A DNA stretch of 64,000 nt, taken from positions 124,001-188,000 of the forward strand of contig NZ_FNRD01000005.1 of NCBI RefSeq assembly GCF_900107635.1, written 5' to 3'. The notes under the pieces are model-generated. The model had not been told where the DNA came from and ran no database searches. It worked only from the letters and a program-made list of their open reading frames with translations. The number at the start of each line of letters is the position of its first letter. Position 1 is the first letter of the stretch. The stretch is from Flavobacterium gillisiae. GTDB taxonomy: Bacteria > Bacteroidota > Bacteroidia > Flavobacteriales > Flavobacteriaceae. Below, piece after piece: positions 53,652 to 62,577 of this stretch. The translations under genes and the position numbers were made by a program.

Positions 53652-54392
53652 ATGTTTCGCCATCAAGGAAAAAACAGAACTTTCATTCATAATTTACGTT
53701 TAGCCACTTTATTGTCATTCGTAGCCGGAACTGTAAATATTACGGGCGTCTTGGCAGTAAACACTTTGACAACTAATGTTACGGGGCATTTTGCCTTTTT
53801 TGCAGAGGAAGTTATTAAACAAAATTATACCGCCGCAATTACATTTTTTATTTTCACTCTTTTCTTTTTAGCAGGTGCTTTTATATCGAATTTTATAGCC
53901 GAATCAGTTGCCATAAAACGACCTGACCTATCACATGTTATTCCAATTTCACTTGAAATACTGATTTTGCTTTTGGTTGGATTTTTTGGTGTACAAAGTG
54001 ATTTATCAACTTTGTCTGGTAAATGGATTGCTTTTTCTATGCTTTTCTCCATGGGAGTACAAAATTCTATGGTAACTCAAATATCAAAATCGGTGGTACG
54101 AACTACCCATTTAACTGGACTATTTACCGATTTAGGAATCGAATTATCACAATTATTTTTCTATAAAAAAGTAAACGAGAGAAAAAGATTGAATGCCAGT
54201 ATTTATTTAAGGTTATCAATTATTGTTTTCTTTTTTATCGGCTGTATCTCTGGAGGTTTCCTTTATACTTTCCTCGAAATTAAGACTCTTTTTGTCGCTG
54301 CATTTTTCCTTTTACTAGCACTTATGTATGATTATGTCCGACTACAATTTTTTGTACTTAAAAGAAAGAAATTCACTCGGGTTCTTAAATAA
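53652..54392 (+). CDS. YoaK-family (DUF1275) membrane protein
   Basis: This 246-aa protein has six or seven hydrophobic helices and the DUF1275 pattern LATLLSFVAGTVNITGVLAVNTLTTNVTGHFAFFAEE, then SMGVQNSMVTQISKSVVRTTHLTGLFTDLGIEL. The family is widespread, probably a transporter, and has no known substrate. The stop overlaps the convergent YeiH stop by eight bases. Confidence 0.85.
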   Translation: MFRHQGKNRTFIHNLRLATLLSFVAGTVNITGVLAVNTLTTNVTGHFAFFAEEVIKQNYTAAITFFIFTLFFLAGAFISNFIAESVAIKRPDLSHVIPISLEILILLLVGFFGVQSDLSTLSGKWIAFSMLFSMGVQNSMVTQISKSVVRTTHLTGLFTDLGIELSQLFFYKKVNERKRLNASIYLRLSIIVFFFIGCISGGFLYTFLEIKTLFVAAFFLLLALMYDYVRLQFFVLKRKKFTRVLK

Positions 54393-55362
54393 AATACAGA
54401 ATGGAAAGCAAGGCCGTTATCGCAATACATGCCCAAAGTAAAACTCCTTGAACTAGAGGTTTGATACCCACAGACTGTAACACGGTATAACGTAAGCCCG
54501 CTCCAATTAAAAACAAGGTAATGGTAAGTCCTATTTTTGCCAAAGAAACTAAATACGGAGCTACAAGTGCCGTTTGTGGGACGTACGTATTTAGTATCAT
54601 AGCCAAAATAAACACTGCGATAAAATAGGGCATTTTAATTTTCCTCGATTTATTTTTAAAAATCATAGCGGTAATCAAAGCAACCGGAATAATCCATAAA
54701 GCTCTAGCCAATTTTACTGTCGTTGCAATCTGCAATGCTTCAGGACCATATTTATTAGCAGCACCGACCACTGAACTAGTATCATGAATTGCAATCGCAC
54801 ACCATAACCCAAACTCTTGTTGGCTTAAATGCAACCAATGCCCTATTACGGGAAATAAAAATAGCGCAATAGAATTCAATATAAAAATCACTCCTAAAGC
54901 CACAGAAGTCTGTTTTTCATCAGATTTAATGACCGGTGCGATCGCTGCAATAGCACTACCGCCACAAATCGCAGTACCGCATGAAATTAAATGAGAAGTT
55001 TTTTTATCAATTTTAAGCCACTTCCCCAAAAAAAGTCCCAAAACTAAGGTGCTAAAGATAGAAGCCACAGTAAAGAATAAACCCGTTTTCCCAGCAGATA
55101 TAGCAGCGTTTACATTCATTCCAAAACCCAAACCGATCACAGAGAGTTGAAGTAAAACATTGATAGCTTTAGCATTAAAACGTAAAAAAGGATTACCTAT
55201 TATATTGGCAGCAATTAAGCCAAGAACTAAAGCAACTGGCGGCGAAATGAACCCAGAAATACAAACCAAAAGTAATAGTACAAAAATGAGTTGCTGTACC
55301 TTAATATTAGTATTAAAGAAAGTAAAGGTATTTTTAGTGATGATTTCAGGCTGATTGTTCAA
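54385..55362 (-). CDS. YeiH-family putative sulfate exporter
   Basis: This 325-aa inner-membrane protein has about ten helices and the YeiH (PF03601) signatures LLQLSVIGLGFGMNVNAAI, ISCGTAICGGSAIAAIAPVI and WCAIAIHDTSSVVGAANKYG. The family is called putative sulfate exporter; E. coli yeiH is induced with a LysR regulator (YieE/CysB-like context), but transport is not firmly proven. Here a LysR gene lies 76 bases upstream on the same strand, so it probably controls yeiH. Confidence 0.87.
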   Translation of the reverse strand: MNNQPEIITKNTFTFFNTNIKVQQLIFVLLLLVCISGFISPPVALVLGLIAANIIGNPFLRFNAKAINVLLQLSVIGLGFGMNVNAAISAGKTGLFFTVASIFSTLVLGLFLGKWLKIDKKTSHLISCGTAICGGSAIAAIAPVIKSDEKQTSVALGVIFILNSIALFLFPVIGHWLHLSQQEFGLWCAIAIHDTSSVVGAANKYGPEALQIATTVKLARALWIIPVALITAMIFKNKSRKIKMPYFIAVFILAMILNTYVPQTALVAPYLVSLAKIGLTITLFLIGAGLRYTVLQSVGIKPLVQGVLLWACIAITALLSILYFI

Positions 55363-55437
55363 GGTAAAATTGTTGAATTACTACCCAACAAAGATGCGAG
55401 GATAAATCGACGTTCACCAATCATAATAAACAATCTA

Positions 55438-56334
55438 CTATAACTTTAAGTTATATTGTTTTGAAATATTCTTAATAAATAAGTCGGAAAGAGCATTTAT
55501 TTTTCCTTGTAAACTAATGATGTAAAAATAACGCTCGATTATAAGGTTATCTACATCGAGAATTACTAACTCCTTGTTTTTTAATTCTTTTTCAATAGCA
55601 TGAATCGAAACAAAAGCAACACAATTTGAGTTCATTAAATAGGATTTGATACTTTCAGTACTTCCCAATTGCATCTCCACAATCAACTCAGACATTTTAA
55701 TTTTCAAAGGTTTTAGAGCATGTTCGATTACTTCTAATGTTCCAGATCCTTGCTCCCGCATTAAAAATCGCAACTGAAGCAAATCTTCTTTTGTGATATC
55801 TTCTTTGTTTACCAATGGGTTAGCTCTATTACAAACCAGCACCAATTCGTCTTTTAAAAACGGCGTATATTTAATCGCTTTATTTTTAGATTGTCCTTCT
55901 ACAATTCCGGTTTCGATTTCTTTATTCAATAAGGCATTTTCAATCTGTTCTGTGTTTCCATTGCGCAAAATGACTTTTACACCCTGCATTTCCTGATGAA
56001 AACGAGCTAGTAATGGCGGAATTATATATTGTGAAATAGTAGTGCTGGCTCCTACTCGAAGCATACCGTACTGCTCTTTTATAAGGGCACTCATTTCAAA
56101 ATCAATTTCACGGTAAATTTCAAAAATATTTTTGGCATGTTTGACTAATTGTTCTCCAGCATGCGTCAGTGAAATCTTTGAGCCGGTTCGGTCAAAAAGC
56201 TTGACTTTATAGGCTTCTTCAAGCTCTTGTATGTGCTTAGATACAGCAGGCTGTGTGATAAATAATTCTGTTGCTGCTTTAGTGAAGCTCAATCTGGTAG
56301 CGACGGTGAAAAATACTTTTAATCTGAAATCCAT
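55438..56334 (-). CDS. LysR-family transcriptional regulator
   Basis: This 298-aa regulator has an N-terminal winged helix (MDFRLKVFFTVATRLSFTKAATELFITQPAVSKHIQELEEAYKVKLFDR) and a periplasmic-binding-protein-like effector domain (LRVGASTTISQYIIPPLLARFHQEM...). The frame opens 37 codons earlier, but MDFRLKVF is the usual start of the family. It is transcribed toward yeiH. A CysB-like role in sulfur or nitrogen metabolism is suggested by context only; the effector pocket cannot be read. Confidence 0.9.
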   Translation of the reverse strand: MDFRLKVFFTVATRLSFTKAATELFITQPAVSKHIQELEEAYKVKLFDRTGSKISLTHAGEQLVKHAKNIFEIYREIDFEMSALIKEQYGMLRVGASTTISQYIIPPLLARFHQEMQGVKVILRNGNTEQIENALLNKEIETGIVEGQSKNKAIKYTPFLKDELVLVCNRANPLVNKEDITKEDLLQLRFLMREQGSGTLEVIEHALKPLKIKMSELIVEMQLGSTESIKSYLMNSNCVAFVSIHAIEKELKNKELVILDVDNLIIERYFYIISLQGKINALSDLFIKNISKQYNLKL

Positions 56335-56366
56335 AATTGTATTGTTTTGGTTAAACCAAATGGAGT

Positions 56367-58394
56367 TTACAACAATCCATTGTATTTCCTCACAAACCAT
56401 TCCGTTGCAAGCAATGAAACAATTAAAATTAACAGCAAAGACCAATCAATCAAAGGAGAACGGTTTACCGTATTTTTTTCTATCGCTTTATAATTATCAT
56501 CTTCTAAAAGTGATTTGATCAGTGTTTCCACGTGGTCTGGAAAATAAACTGCTCCTTGCGTTTGTGTGGCCAACTGTTTTAGTTTTTCCAAGTCCGGATT
56601 GACAAATTGTTTTTCTCTGTCGAAATCTAAAATTTCAAAATGACTCGAATAACTGCTATTTGAATTTAGTTCTTTTACAGAAAAATTATAGTTTCCTGCT
56701 GCAAGTCCGTCTAAATTCACTTTGTAAAATGCATTTCCCTTCAATAAATCGTAGTTTTTGGTTTGCTTCGTGGCTGTATTTGTTACAATAATTGTTAAAC
56801 GTGCTTTATCATCAAATTCGTAGTTTTTATTGAAATATTGAGCTGTAATTTCGATAGCGTCTCCTGAATTATAAAAACTTTCATGATTTACAACCAATGC
56901 TTTTTTAGAACTACTAGATGCTAAATACTGAATTGTTTTATCCATAAAAACGTCAAATTTAGCAAACGACTGTGTATCAAGATGACTTTGCAATCGCCAT
57001 TTCCAAACATTTTCGCCCAATAAAAATGCACTACGGTTTCCTTGATTTTCAGCATAGACTAATAACGGAGAATTAGTTTCCATACTTCTAATTTTAGAAG
57101 AAAGTAAAACAGAGGCGTTACCCTTAACATTTATATTTCCGAAGGCATTTTCCAGTGGAGGAAAAGTTTCGAAACCAATATTATCGATGGCGAACAAATT
57201 AAATTGCGGATTAAAACTCGCCAAATAATTCTCTTTTTGATTACTCATTTTAAACGCTAAACTACTTTGCTGCTGATTTAAAAAGGAGAAATCAGTAGAG
57301 GTTCCAGTAATGATAAAAGTACTAATTCCCGCCGATTTGCTCTCTTCAAAAACAGATTGAAATGCAGCAGTAGGCTGATATAAAATCAAAACATTGTAAT
57401 CTTTTAAAGAACTGACAGCTTTTGGCTTAACAATAGTTACTTTACGCTGCGCATTAGATTCAATACTGCGTTTTAAAGCGCCTATGTCAGGATGGTTTAT
57501 CGCTGCTACTAGCGCGATATTTGTTTTTTGATCAATAACTTCTACGGCAAAATTCTTTGTATTATTATAGGTGTTTTTCTCTTTTTCAGCACTAGAGATT
57601 GTTGCTTTAAAAATTTGGGAACCTATTTTATTGGCCGGTAAAAGAACATTTAAAATTGCTGTTCTTTTAGAGGAAGAAAAGGAAACACTTTGCTTCGTTA
57701 GAACTGAATTGCCTTGTGTTATAGTAAAATCAGCAGATACATGCTTGTCTCCTGAATAGTTCAGAAAAACTTCTACAGGAAATTTATTCTTGTAAAACGC
57801 ATATTTATTGACATTAATCTGGCTGATTTTTAAGTCAACTACCTTGGTCGTATCTCCCAAAACTATTGGAAAAACTTTATTACTACCATCAAAACTATAA
57901 ACATAATCGTTGCCTGAAGTTTGGTTTCCGTCTGTCAAGAGTATTGTTGGAAACGTACTGTTTCTGTTACTACTTCTTAACTCTTTTGAAATTCCGCCTA
58001 GATTAGTTTGTGTTCCTTTGAAATCAAATTGCTCCGAGGGTTCAAACTCCGCGTCAAAGCGATACGATTGTATATCAAACTTTTCATTTAAGGCTTTGTT
58101 AGCTCTTAATACAGCATATACTTCTAACGCTTTTTTGTTGGCGTCTAATGCCGTTATCGAACTTGAATTATCTACAACAATTGCCAAAGGCGGTTTGATA
58201 ATCTCTAGCGTATTTCTGGTTATTATAGGATTAATTAATAATAACAGAATCCCAAACAAAGCTAGAAAACGCAATAAAGCCAAAAACAAATTCAATTTTG
58301 ATTTGCTTTTGGCTTTATAAAAATATTGGTAAAAGGATAAACCACCAGCTACTAGTAATGATAAAAGTATTAATAGTATAGTAGCTTGTGTCAT
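56367..58394 (-). CDS. Membrane-anchored VWA-like protein
   Basis: This 675-aa protein has two N-terminal and one C-terminal membrane helix (DWSLLLILIVSLLATEWFVRKYNGLL). A degenerate von Willebrand A-like domain begins with PLAIVVDNSSSITALD (a DxSxS-like metal site, near residue 73) and includes FPTILLTDGNQTSG. A GATase-like region (LVAAINHPDIGALKRSI) and beta-rich domains follow. This is the usual make-up of the BatA/BatB-like or DUF4159-neighbour membrane proteins of Bacteroidota. Exact function is unknown. It is 80 bases downstream of fabG. Confidence 0.75.
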   Translation of the reverse strand: MTQATILLILLSLLVAGGLSFYQYFYKAKSKSKLNLFLALLRFLALFGILLLLINPIITRNTLEIIKPPLAIVVDNSSSITALDANKKALEVYAVLRANKALNEKFDIQSYRFDAEFEPSEQFDFKGTQTNLGGISKELRSSNRNSTFPTILLTDGNQTSGNDYVYSFDGSNKVFPIVLGDTTKVVDLKISQINVNKYAFYKNKFPVEVFLNYSGDKHVSADFTITQGNSVLTKQSVSFSSSKRTAILNVLLPANKIGSQIFKATISSAEKEKNTYNNTKNFAVEVIDQKTNIALVAAINHPDIGALKRSIESNAQRKVTIVKPKAVSSLKDYNVLILYQPTAAFQSVFEESKSAGISTFIITGTSTDFSFLNQQQSSLAFKMSNQKENYLASFNPQFNLFAIDNIGFETFPPLENAFGNINVKGNASVLLSSKIRSMETNSPLLVYAENQGNRSAFLLGENVWKWRLQSHLDTQSFAKFDVFMDKTIQYLASSSSKKALVVNHESFYNSGDAIEITAQYFNKNYEFDDKARLTIIVTNTATKQTKNYDLLKGNAFYKVNLDGLAAGNYNFSVKELNSNSSYSSHFEILDFDREKQFVNPDLEKLKQLATQTQGAVYFPDHVETLIKSLLEDDNYKAIEKNTVNRSPLIDWSLLLILIVSLLATEWFVRKYNGLL

Positions 58395-58422
58395 TCTTTT
58401 TTTATTTGATTGAAAATTGAAA

Positions 58423-58458
58423 GATTTAAAGATTGAAAAATTAGCAAATCTTTAAATC
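58423..58458. repeat. 12-bp inverted repeat between fabG and the VWA gene
   Basis: GATTTAAAGATT (58423-58434) and AATCTTTAAATC (58447-58458) are perfect reverse complements around a 12-base loop. A weak T-rich tail on the minus strand allows but does not prove a terminator for fabG. The flanking AATTGAAAG-like sequence is a short repeat. Confidence 0.6.
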
Positions 58459-58474
58459 ATTTAATTTTTAAATA

Positions 58475-59221
58475 CTAAGTAAGCATTCCTCCATCCACAT
58501 TCATAACTTGACCCGTAATATACGCGCTCAAATCTGATGCAAGAAAAAGACATGCATTAGCCACATCTTCAGTAGTACCGCCTCTTTTCAAAGGAATTCC
58601 GTCTCTCCAACCTTGAACCACATCATCATTCAATTTTGCAGTCATTTCAGTTTCAATAAATCCTGGTGCAATAGCATTGCAACGAATATTACGAGAACCT
58701 AATTCAAGAGCAACCGATTTTGTAAATCCAATAACACCTGCTTTTGAAGCGGCATAATTCGTTTGACCTGCATTACCCTTCACTCCCACTACACTACTCA
58801 TATTGATGATTGATCCAGCGCGTTTCTTCAAGAAAGTTCTTTGAATTGCTTTGGTCATATTGAAAACAGATTTCAAATTGACATCAATAACTTTATCAAA
58901 ATCTTCTTCAGACATACGCATTAAAAGGTTGTCCTTAGTGATTCCAGCATTATTGATTAAAATATCGACAGTTCCAAAATCAGCTAATACAGCATCAACC
59001 ATAGTTTGAGCTTCATTAAAATCAGCAGCATTAGATTGGTATCCTTTGGCTTTAATCCCAAGTGCATTCAATTCATTTTCCAGTGCTAAAGCGGATTCAA
59101 CAGATGAACTGTACGTAAACGCAACATTTGCTCCGTGTTTTGCAAAAACTTCTGCAATTCCTTTTCCTATTCCGCGACTTGCGCCTGTTATAATGGCTAC
59201 TTTTCCTTCTAGTAATTTCAT
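58475..59221 (-). CDS. fabG: 3-oxoacyl-[acyl-carrier-protein] reductase
   Basis: This 248-aa short-chain dehydrogenase reduces 3-oxoacyl-ACP with NADPH in fatty acid elongation. It shows AIITGASRGIGKGIAEVFA, NNAGITKDNLLMRM (the Asn and the loop typical of FabG), NMSSVVGVKGNAGQTNYAASKAGVIGF with catalytic Ser, Tyr and Lys, and CNAIAPGFIETEMT. All catalytic residues are present. One of the dispersed structured elements lies directly upstream (59249-59328). Confidence 0.95.
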   Translation of the reverse strand: MKLLEGKVAIITGASRGIGKGIAEVFAKHGANVAFTYSSSVESALALENELNALGIKAKGYQSNAADFNEAQTMVDAVLADFGTVDILINNAGITKDNLLMRMSEEDFDKVIDVNLKSVFNMTKAIQRTFLKKRAGSIINMSSVVGVKGNAGQTNYAASKAGVIGFTKSVALELGSRNIRCNAIAPGFIETEMTAKLNDDVVQGWRDGIPLKRGGTTEDVANACLFLASDLSAYITGQVMNVDGGMLT

Positions 59222-59248
59222 GTTCTAAAATTAGTTTAATATTTATTT

Positions 59249-59328
59249 GAAGCTATTCCTGCTATTCACTACAATCTTTTATGTTTTTAAGAAAAAACAT
59301 AAAAGGATTTCCGTTGCTATCAGGGCTA
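59249..59328 (-). repeat. Dispersed structured intergenic element, copy 4
   Basis: On the minus strand the 5' flank is TAGCCCTGATAGCAACGG followed by AAATCC. The hairpin is CTTTTATGTTTTT with AAAACATAAAAG. The 3' flank is GATTGTAGTGAATAGCAGG followed by AATAGCTTC. CCTG pairs with CAGG and AGC with GCT. This copy is co-directional with fabG and ends 28 bases before its ATG, so it would be part of the fabG leader if transcribed. Confidence 0.75.
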
Positions 59329-59407
59329 AAAACGACTTGTCAAATATATAATAATTCCCTTCTTAAAAAAAATTTCAATTCTAATAAACGAGTACTAAAA
59401 CAAAACT

Positions 59408-60730
59408 TTATATTTTAAAAAATTTATTCACCCATTTATCCCAATGCGAACTATAAATGGCCAATAAAGTAAAACCCAATAAAAACAAATGGTACCAAGC
59501 GTTACTGATTAAGTCAAAAAAGTCCAATTTACCATTAGCAAAACTCAATATCAACAAAACCTGCGCTCCGTAAGGTAAAATTCCTTGTACAATACAAGAA
59601 AAGATATCTAAAATAGCAGCTGTCTTTTTAGGATTCAAATCATATTCGTCATTAATCTCCTTTGCAATAGGACCCGTAATTACAATAGACACCGTATTAT
59701 TGGCTATAGCCAAATTAGCAAAACCAACTAATGCTCCTATTCCTGCTTGTGCTGATTTTTTGCTTTTAATACGTCTTTTAATTTGGTGTAATAAATAATT
59801 AATTCCGCCCGCTTTTTCTACCATAGCAGCCAAACCACCTGTAAGCATCGATAATAAAAAGATATCAGTCATGCCCGTAAAACCTTCATATATCTTTTGG
59901 ATAAACTCCATAAAGCTAAAAGAACCTCCAATGTAGCCTATGATACCCGCTAAAAGCGTCCCGATAACTAAGGTAGAAAAAACATTGATTCCAATCAAAG
60001 CCAAAACAATTACTAATATATAAGGTATGATAGGAATCCATTCAAAACTAGCTCGTGGTAATTCCACTGTGACAATCTCTGAATTTAAACCTAAATAAAA
60101 GAATAATACTATGGTAATCAATGCTGCAGGAAGAGCGATAAATAAATTAATTTTGAACTTGTCTTTTAATTCGCAACCCAAAGATTGTGTTGCGGCAATA
60201 GTCGTGTCTGAAATCATAGAAAGGTTATCTCCAAACATAGATCCGCCCAATAAAGCGCCAGAAATAAGTGGCAAAGAGGCTCCGCTTTTATCTGCTAATG
60301 TCACTGCTATAGGTCCTAATGCAACAATTGCTCCCACAGAAGTTCCGGTCGCAGTTGATAAAAAACCTGCAATCAAAAAGATTCCTAACGGAAAATAAGC
60401 AACATCAATAGTACTGATTCCTAAATTAACAACAGCATCAACACCGCCCATTGCTTTACTAACCACCGCAAATGCTCCTGCGAGCAAATAAATTAAACAC
60501 ATGGTCATGATTTTACTTTCTCCACAACCTGCAATTAAGGTGGCTACTTTTTCATCTGTGGAAGACTTGAATAATAAAAATGCGGCTATGATTCCAACCA
60601 ATACGGCAACAGGAGAAGGAAACGCATAGAAATCATGCAATACAATTCCAGCACCTAAAAAAGTAAAAATAAAAACAAACAAAGGAATCAAAGCGTACGG
60701 ATTTCCTGTTTTTTTCGAAAAAATAGTCAT
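59408..60730 (-). CDS. NhaC-family antiporter, MetT-like
   Basis: This 440-aa inner-membrane protein has about 11-12 helices of the Na+/H+ antiporter NhaC superfamily (PF03553): ATGTSVGAIVALGPIAVTLADKSG, LLGGSMFGDNLSMISDTTIAATQSLGCELKDKF and AIANNTVSIVITGPIAKEI. MetT, a methionine transporter predicted from S-box regulation, belongs to this superfamily. A leader with a SAM-riboswitch-like core lies about 85 bases upstream (60815-60883), which favours methionine or a related substrate over simple Na+/H+ exchange. This is inference from context. Confidence 0.85.
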   Translation of the reverse strand: MTIFSKKTGNPYALIPLFVFIFTFLGAGIVLHDFYAFPSPVAVLVGIIAAFLLFKSSTDEKVATLIAGCGESKIMTMCLIYLLAGAFAVVSKAMGGVDAVVNLGISTIDVAYFPLGIFLIAGFLSTATGTSVGAIVALGPIAVTLADKSGASLPLISGALLGGSMFGDNLSMISDTTIAATQSLGCELKDKFKINLFIALPAALITIVLFFYLGLNSEIVTVELPRASFEWIPIIPYILVIVLALIGINVFSTLVIGTLLAGIIGYIGGSFSFMEFIQKIYEGFTGMTDIFLLSMLTGGLAAMVEKAGGINYLLHQIKRRIKSKKSAQAGIGALVGFANLAIANNTVSIVITGPIAKEINDEYDLNPKKTAAILDIFSCIVQGILPYGAQVLLILSFANGKLDFFDLISNAWYHLFLLGFTLLAIYSSHWDKWVNKFFKI

Positions 60731-60814
60731 AAAATTAATTTAAAAATGAATTAAATATGACGAAAAACAAAAGCTAAAAAATGAGAATGAAACAACATTT
60801 TTTCCAAAGGATTT

Positions 60815-60883
60815 GGCTTATCGTTTTAGCACCTTGCTCGTTGTTGCAGGTTGCTATCTCATAATGAGATTCGTGATAACGGC
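60815..60883 (-). promoter_or_regulatory. Candidate SAM-riboswitch-like leader
   Basis: Read on the minus strand: TTATC, ACGA, a 6-bp hairpin (ATCTCA/TGAGAT), then GCAACC, a helix CCTGC/GCAAGG, TGCTAA and GATAAG. GCAACC-CCtGC...GCaaGG-TGCTAA-GATAAG matches the J3/4, P4 and 3' P1 parts of the SAM-I class, and TTATC/GATAA would be P1. The kink-turn and internal-loop parts of P2/P3 (GGGAGGGA and GAAGCC) are absent, replaced by the short hairpin. It could be a reduced or decayed variant or another RNA. A promoter box is placed so that transcription would begin right at its 5' end. Confidence 0.45.
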
Positions 60884-60885
60884 TG

Positions 60886-60893
60886 CAAAAGTA
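60886..60893 (-). promoter_or_regulatory. -7 promoter box of the MetT-like gene
   Basis: On the minus strand this is TACTTTTG, an exact TAnnTTTG match. The predicted start lies at the 5' edge of the structured leader. Confidence 0.6.
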
Positions 60894-60937
60894 GTACATC
60901 TTTTAGTGAAAAACGATAAATATCTTATTTTTATGCA

Positions 60938-60964
60938 TAAAAAAAGCCTTACCGAAGTAAAGCT
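60938..60964 (-). terminator. Intrinsic terminator of the GIY-YIG-like gene
   Basis: On the minus strand AGCTTTAC pairs with GTAAGGCT (one G-U pair) around a TTCG tetraloop and is followed by seven T. It lies 29 bases after the stop at 60993. Confidence 0.85.
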
Positions 60965-60992
60965 CATTTATAATTATATAGATTGAAATGCC

Positions 60993-61415
60993 CTAGAAAG
61001 CTACATTCCATTTTGGTAATCTACCGTTTTCATCTAAGAAATTTTGTAAAACTTGTCCTTCTACAGCAGTTGGAATACCTTTAGTTTTGTCATTGAATGT
61101 TTCGTACCAAACTACTTCTAACAAACTAATATCTTCTTTTTTCATTTGTGCTGGCCAAGAATATTTTCTTCCTGTTTTAGCGAATTGATGTCCTTCAACA
61201 ATCTTTTCTTTTAAACCACCATTTTTTATTTTCAAAGTTCCATCATTTTGTACCGTTCCAGTAGAACCTACCATGATTAACTCTTTTTCTTCTGCTACTG
61301 CATACACTAAAAACACGCCGCTTCCTTCTGAAGCATTACAAACTTGTTCTAAACTGTCATCTGCAGCAAATGAAAATGAGTCGCTAACTTTAAATTTTTT
61401 TAATTCCTTATACAT
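60993..61415 (-). CDS. Small GIY-YIG-like protein
   Basis: This 140-aa soluble protein has GVFLVYAVAEEKELIMVGSTG (about 33-53), which looks like the GVYxIY...YVGSSx core of GIY-YIG nucleases with both Tyr pairs partly replaced. KIVEGHQFAKTGRKYSWPAQM, VVWYETF and a late Glu in AVEGQVLQNFL also fit the fold, and the protein ends GRLPKWNVAF. Whether it cuts DNA is unclear because Tyr at the second position is Val and Tyr in VGST is Met. It has its own terminator. Confidence 0.5.
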   Translation of the reverse strand: MYKELKKFKVSDSFSFAADDSLEQVCNASEGSGVFLVYAVAEEKELIMVGSTGTVQNDGTLKIKNGGLKEKIVEGHQFAKTGRKYSWPAQMKKEDISLLEVVWYETFNDKTKGIPTAVEGQVLQNFLDENGRLPKWNVAF

Positions 61416-61565
61416 ATTTTATTATTTATTTTATTTGGCTTTCACAAAAAAATACCCCACAATAAGTGAGAATTACTACAACCATATGTTTTTTTATTAA
61501 ATTAAAGGACAAAGAATGACCTCTTTTAATAAAGTGCAAAGATATTCTTTAATTCTATTTTAGAA

Positions 61566-61592
61566 TAAAAAAGCCCCACAAATGTGAGGCTT
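61566..61592 (-). terminator. Terminator after sucD
   Basis: On the minus strand AAGCCTCACA pairs with TGTGGGGCTT (one G-U) around a two-base loop and a T-run follows. Confidence 0.85.
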
Positions 61593-61618
61593 ATTGTATT
61601 TTAGTTTAAAATAGCGGA

Positions 61619-62491
61619 CTATCCTAAAACTTCTTTTACTTTTTTACCAATTTCAGCTGGAGAATCCACTACGTGTATTCCACATTCTCTCATGATTTGT
61701 TTCTTAGCTTCTGCTGTATCATCAGTTCCACCTACAATTGCACCTGCATGACCCATTGTACGACCTGCTGGAGCGGTAACTCCTGCAATAAATCCTACTA
61801 CTGGTTTACGGTTACCATCAGCTTTAATCCAGTGAGCAGCATCTGCTTCTAGTTGTCCACCTATTTCACCTATCATTACGATACATTCTGTTTCTGGATC
61901 ATTCATTAATAACTCAACTGCTTCTTTTGTAGTTGTTCCAATGATTGGGTCTCCACCAATACCAATTGCAGTAGTGATTCCTAATCCTTGTTTTACTACT
62001 TGGTCAGCCGCTTCGTATGTTAATGTTCCTGATTTAGAAACAATACCTACAGTCCCTTTTTTGAATACAAAACCTGGCATAATACCAACTTTAGCTTCAC
62101 CTGGAGTAATAACCCCTGGACAGTTAGGTCCAATTAATCTTGCGTTTCTTTCTTTAACATAAGCATTTGCTTTGATCATATCAGCTACAGGAATTCCTTC
62201 TGTAATAGCGATAATCACTTTTATTCCAGCATCTGCAGCTTCCATAATTGCATCAGCAGCAAAAGCTGGTGGTACAAAAAGAATTGAAGTATCAGCTCCG
62301 GCTTGTTCAACTGCATCTTTTACAGTATTAAAAACTGGTCTGTCTAAATGAGTTGTTCCTCCTTTTCCTGGAGTTACACCACCTACAACGTTTGTTCCGT
62401 ACTCAATCATTTGAGAAGCATGGAAAGTTCCTTCGCTTCCAGTAAATCCTTGAACAATTATTTTGGAATCTTTATTAACTAAAACACTCAT
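61619..62491 (-). CDS. sucD: Succinate-CoA ligase, alpha subunit
   Basis: This 290-aa TCA-cycle protein forms the CoA-binding half of succinyl-CoA synthetase. It shows [49 protein letters not shown] and the phospho-His248 site [11 protein letters not shown]. It pairs with SucC, which is not in this window. A TACTTTTG promoter box lies at 62528-62535. Family length is normal. Confidence 0.96.
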   Translation of the reverse strand: MSVLVNKDSKIIVQGFTGSEGTFHASQMIEYGTNVVGGVTPGKGGTTHLDRPVFNTVKDAVEQAGADTSILFVPPAFAADAIMEAADAGIKVIIAITEGIPVADMIKANAYVKERNARLIGPNCPGVITPGEAKVGIMPGFVFKKGTVGIVSKSGTLTYEAADQVVKQGLGITTAIGIGGDPIIGTTTKEAVELLMNDPETECIVMIGEIGGQLEADAAHWIKADGNRKPVVGFIAGVTAPAGRTMGHAGAIVGGTDDTAEAKKQIMRECGIHVVDSPAEIGKKVKEVLG

Positions 62492-62527
62492 GATATATAT
62501 TTTATGTGATTTTTAAAAATTGTATTG

Positions 62528-62535
62528 CAAAAGTA
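62528..62535 (-). promoter_or_regulatory. -7 promoter box of sucD
   Basis: On the minus strand this is TACTTTTG, an exact TAnnTTTG match 36 bases before the sucD ATG. Confidence 0.55.
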
Positions 62536-62577
62536 AGGTTTTGAAATTATTTTGTGGCCTTTTCTTATCAAAATAAA

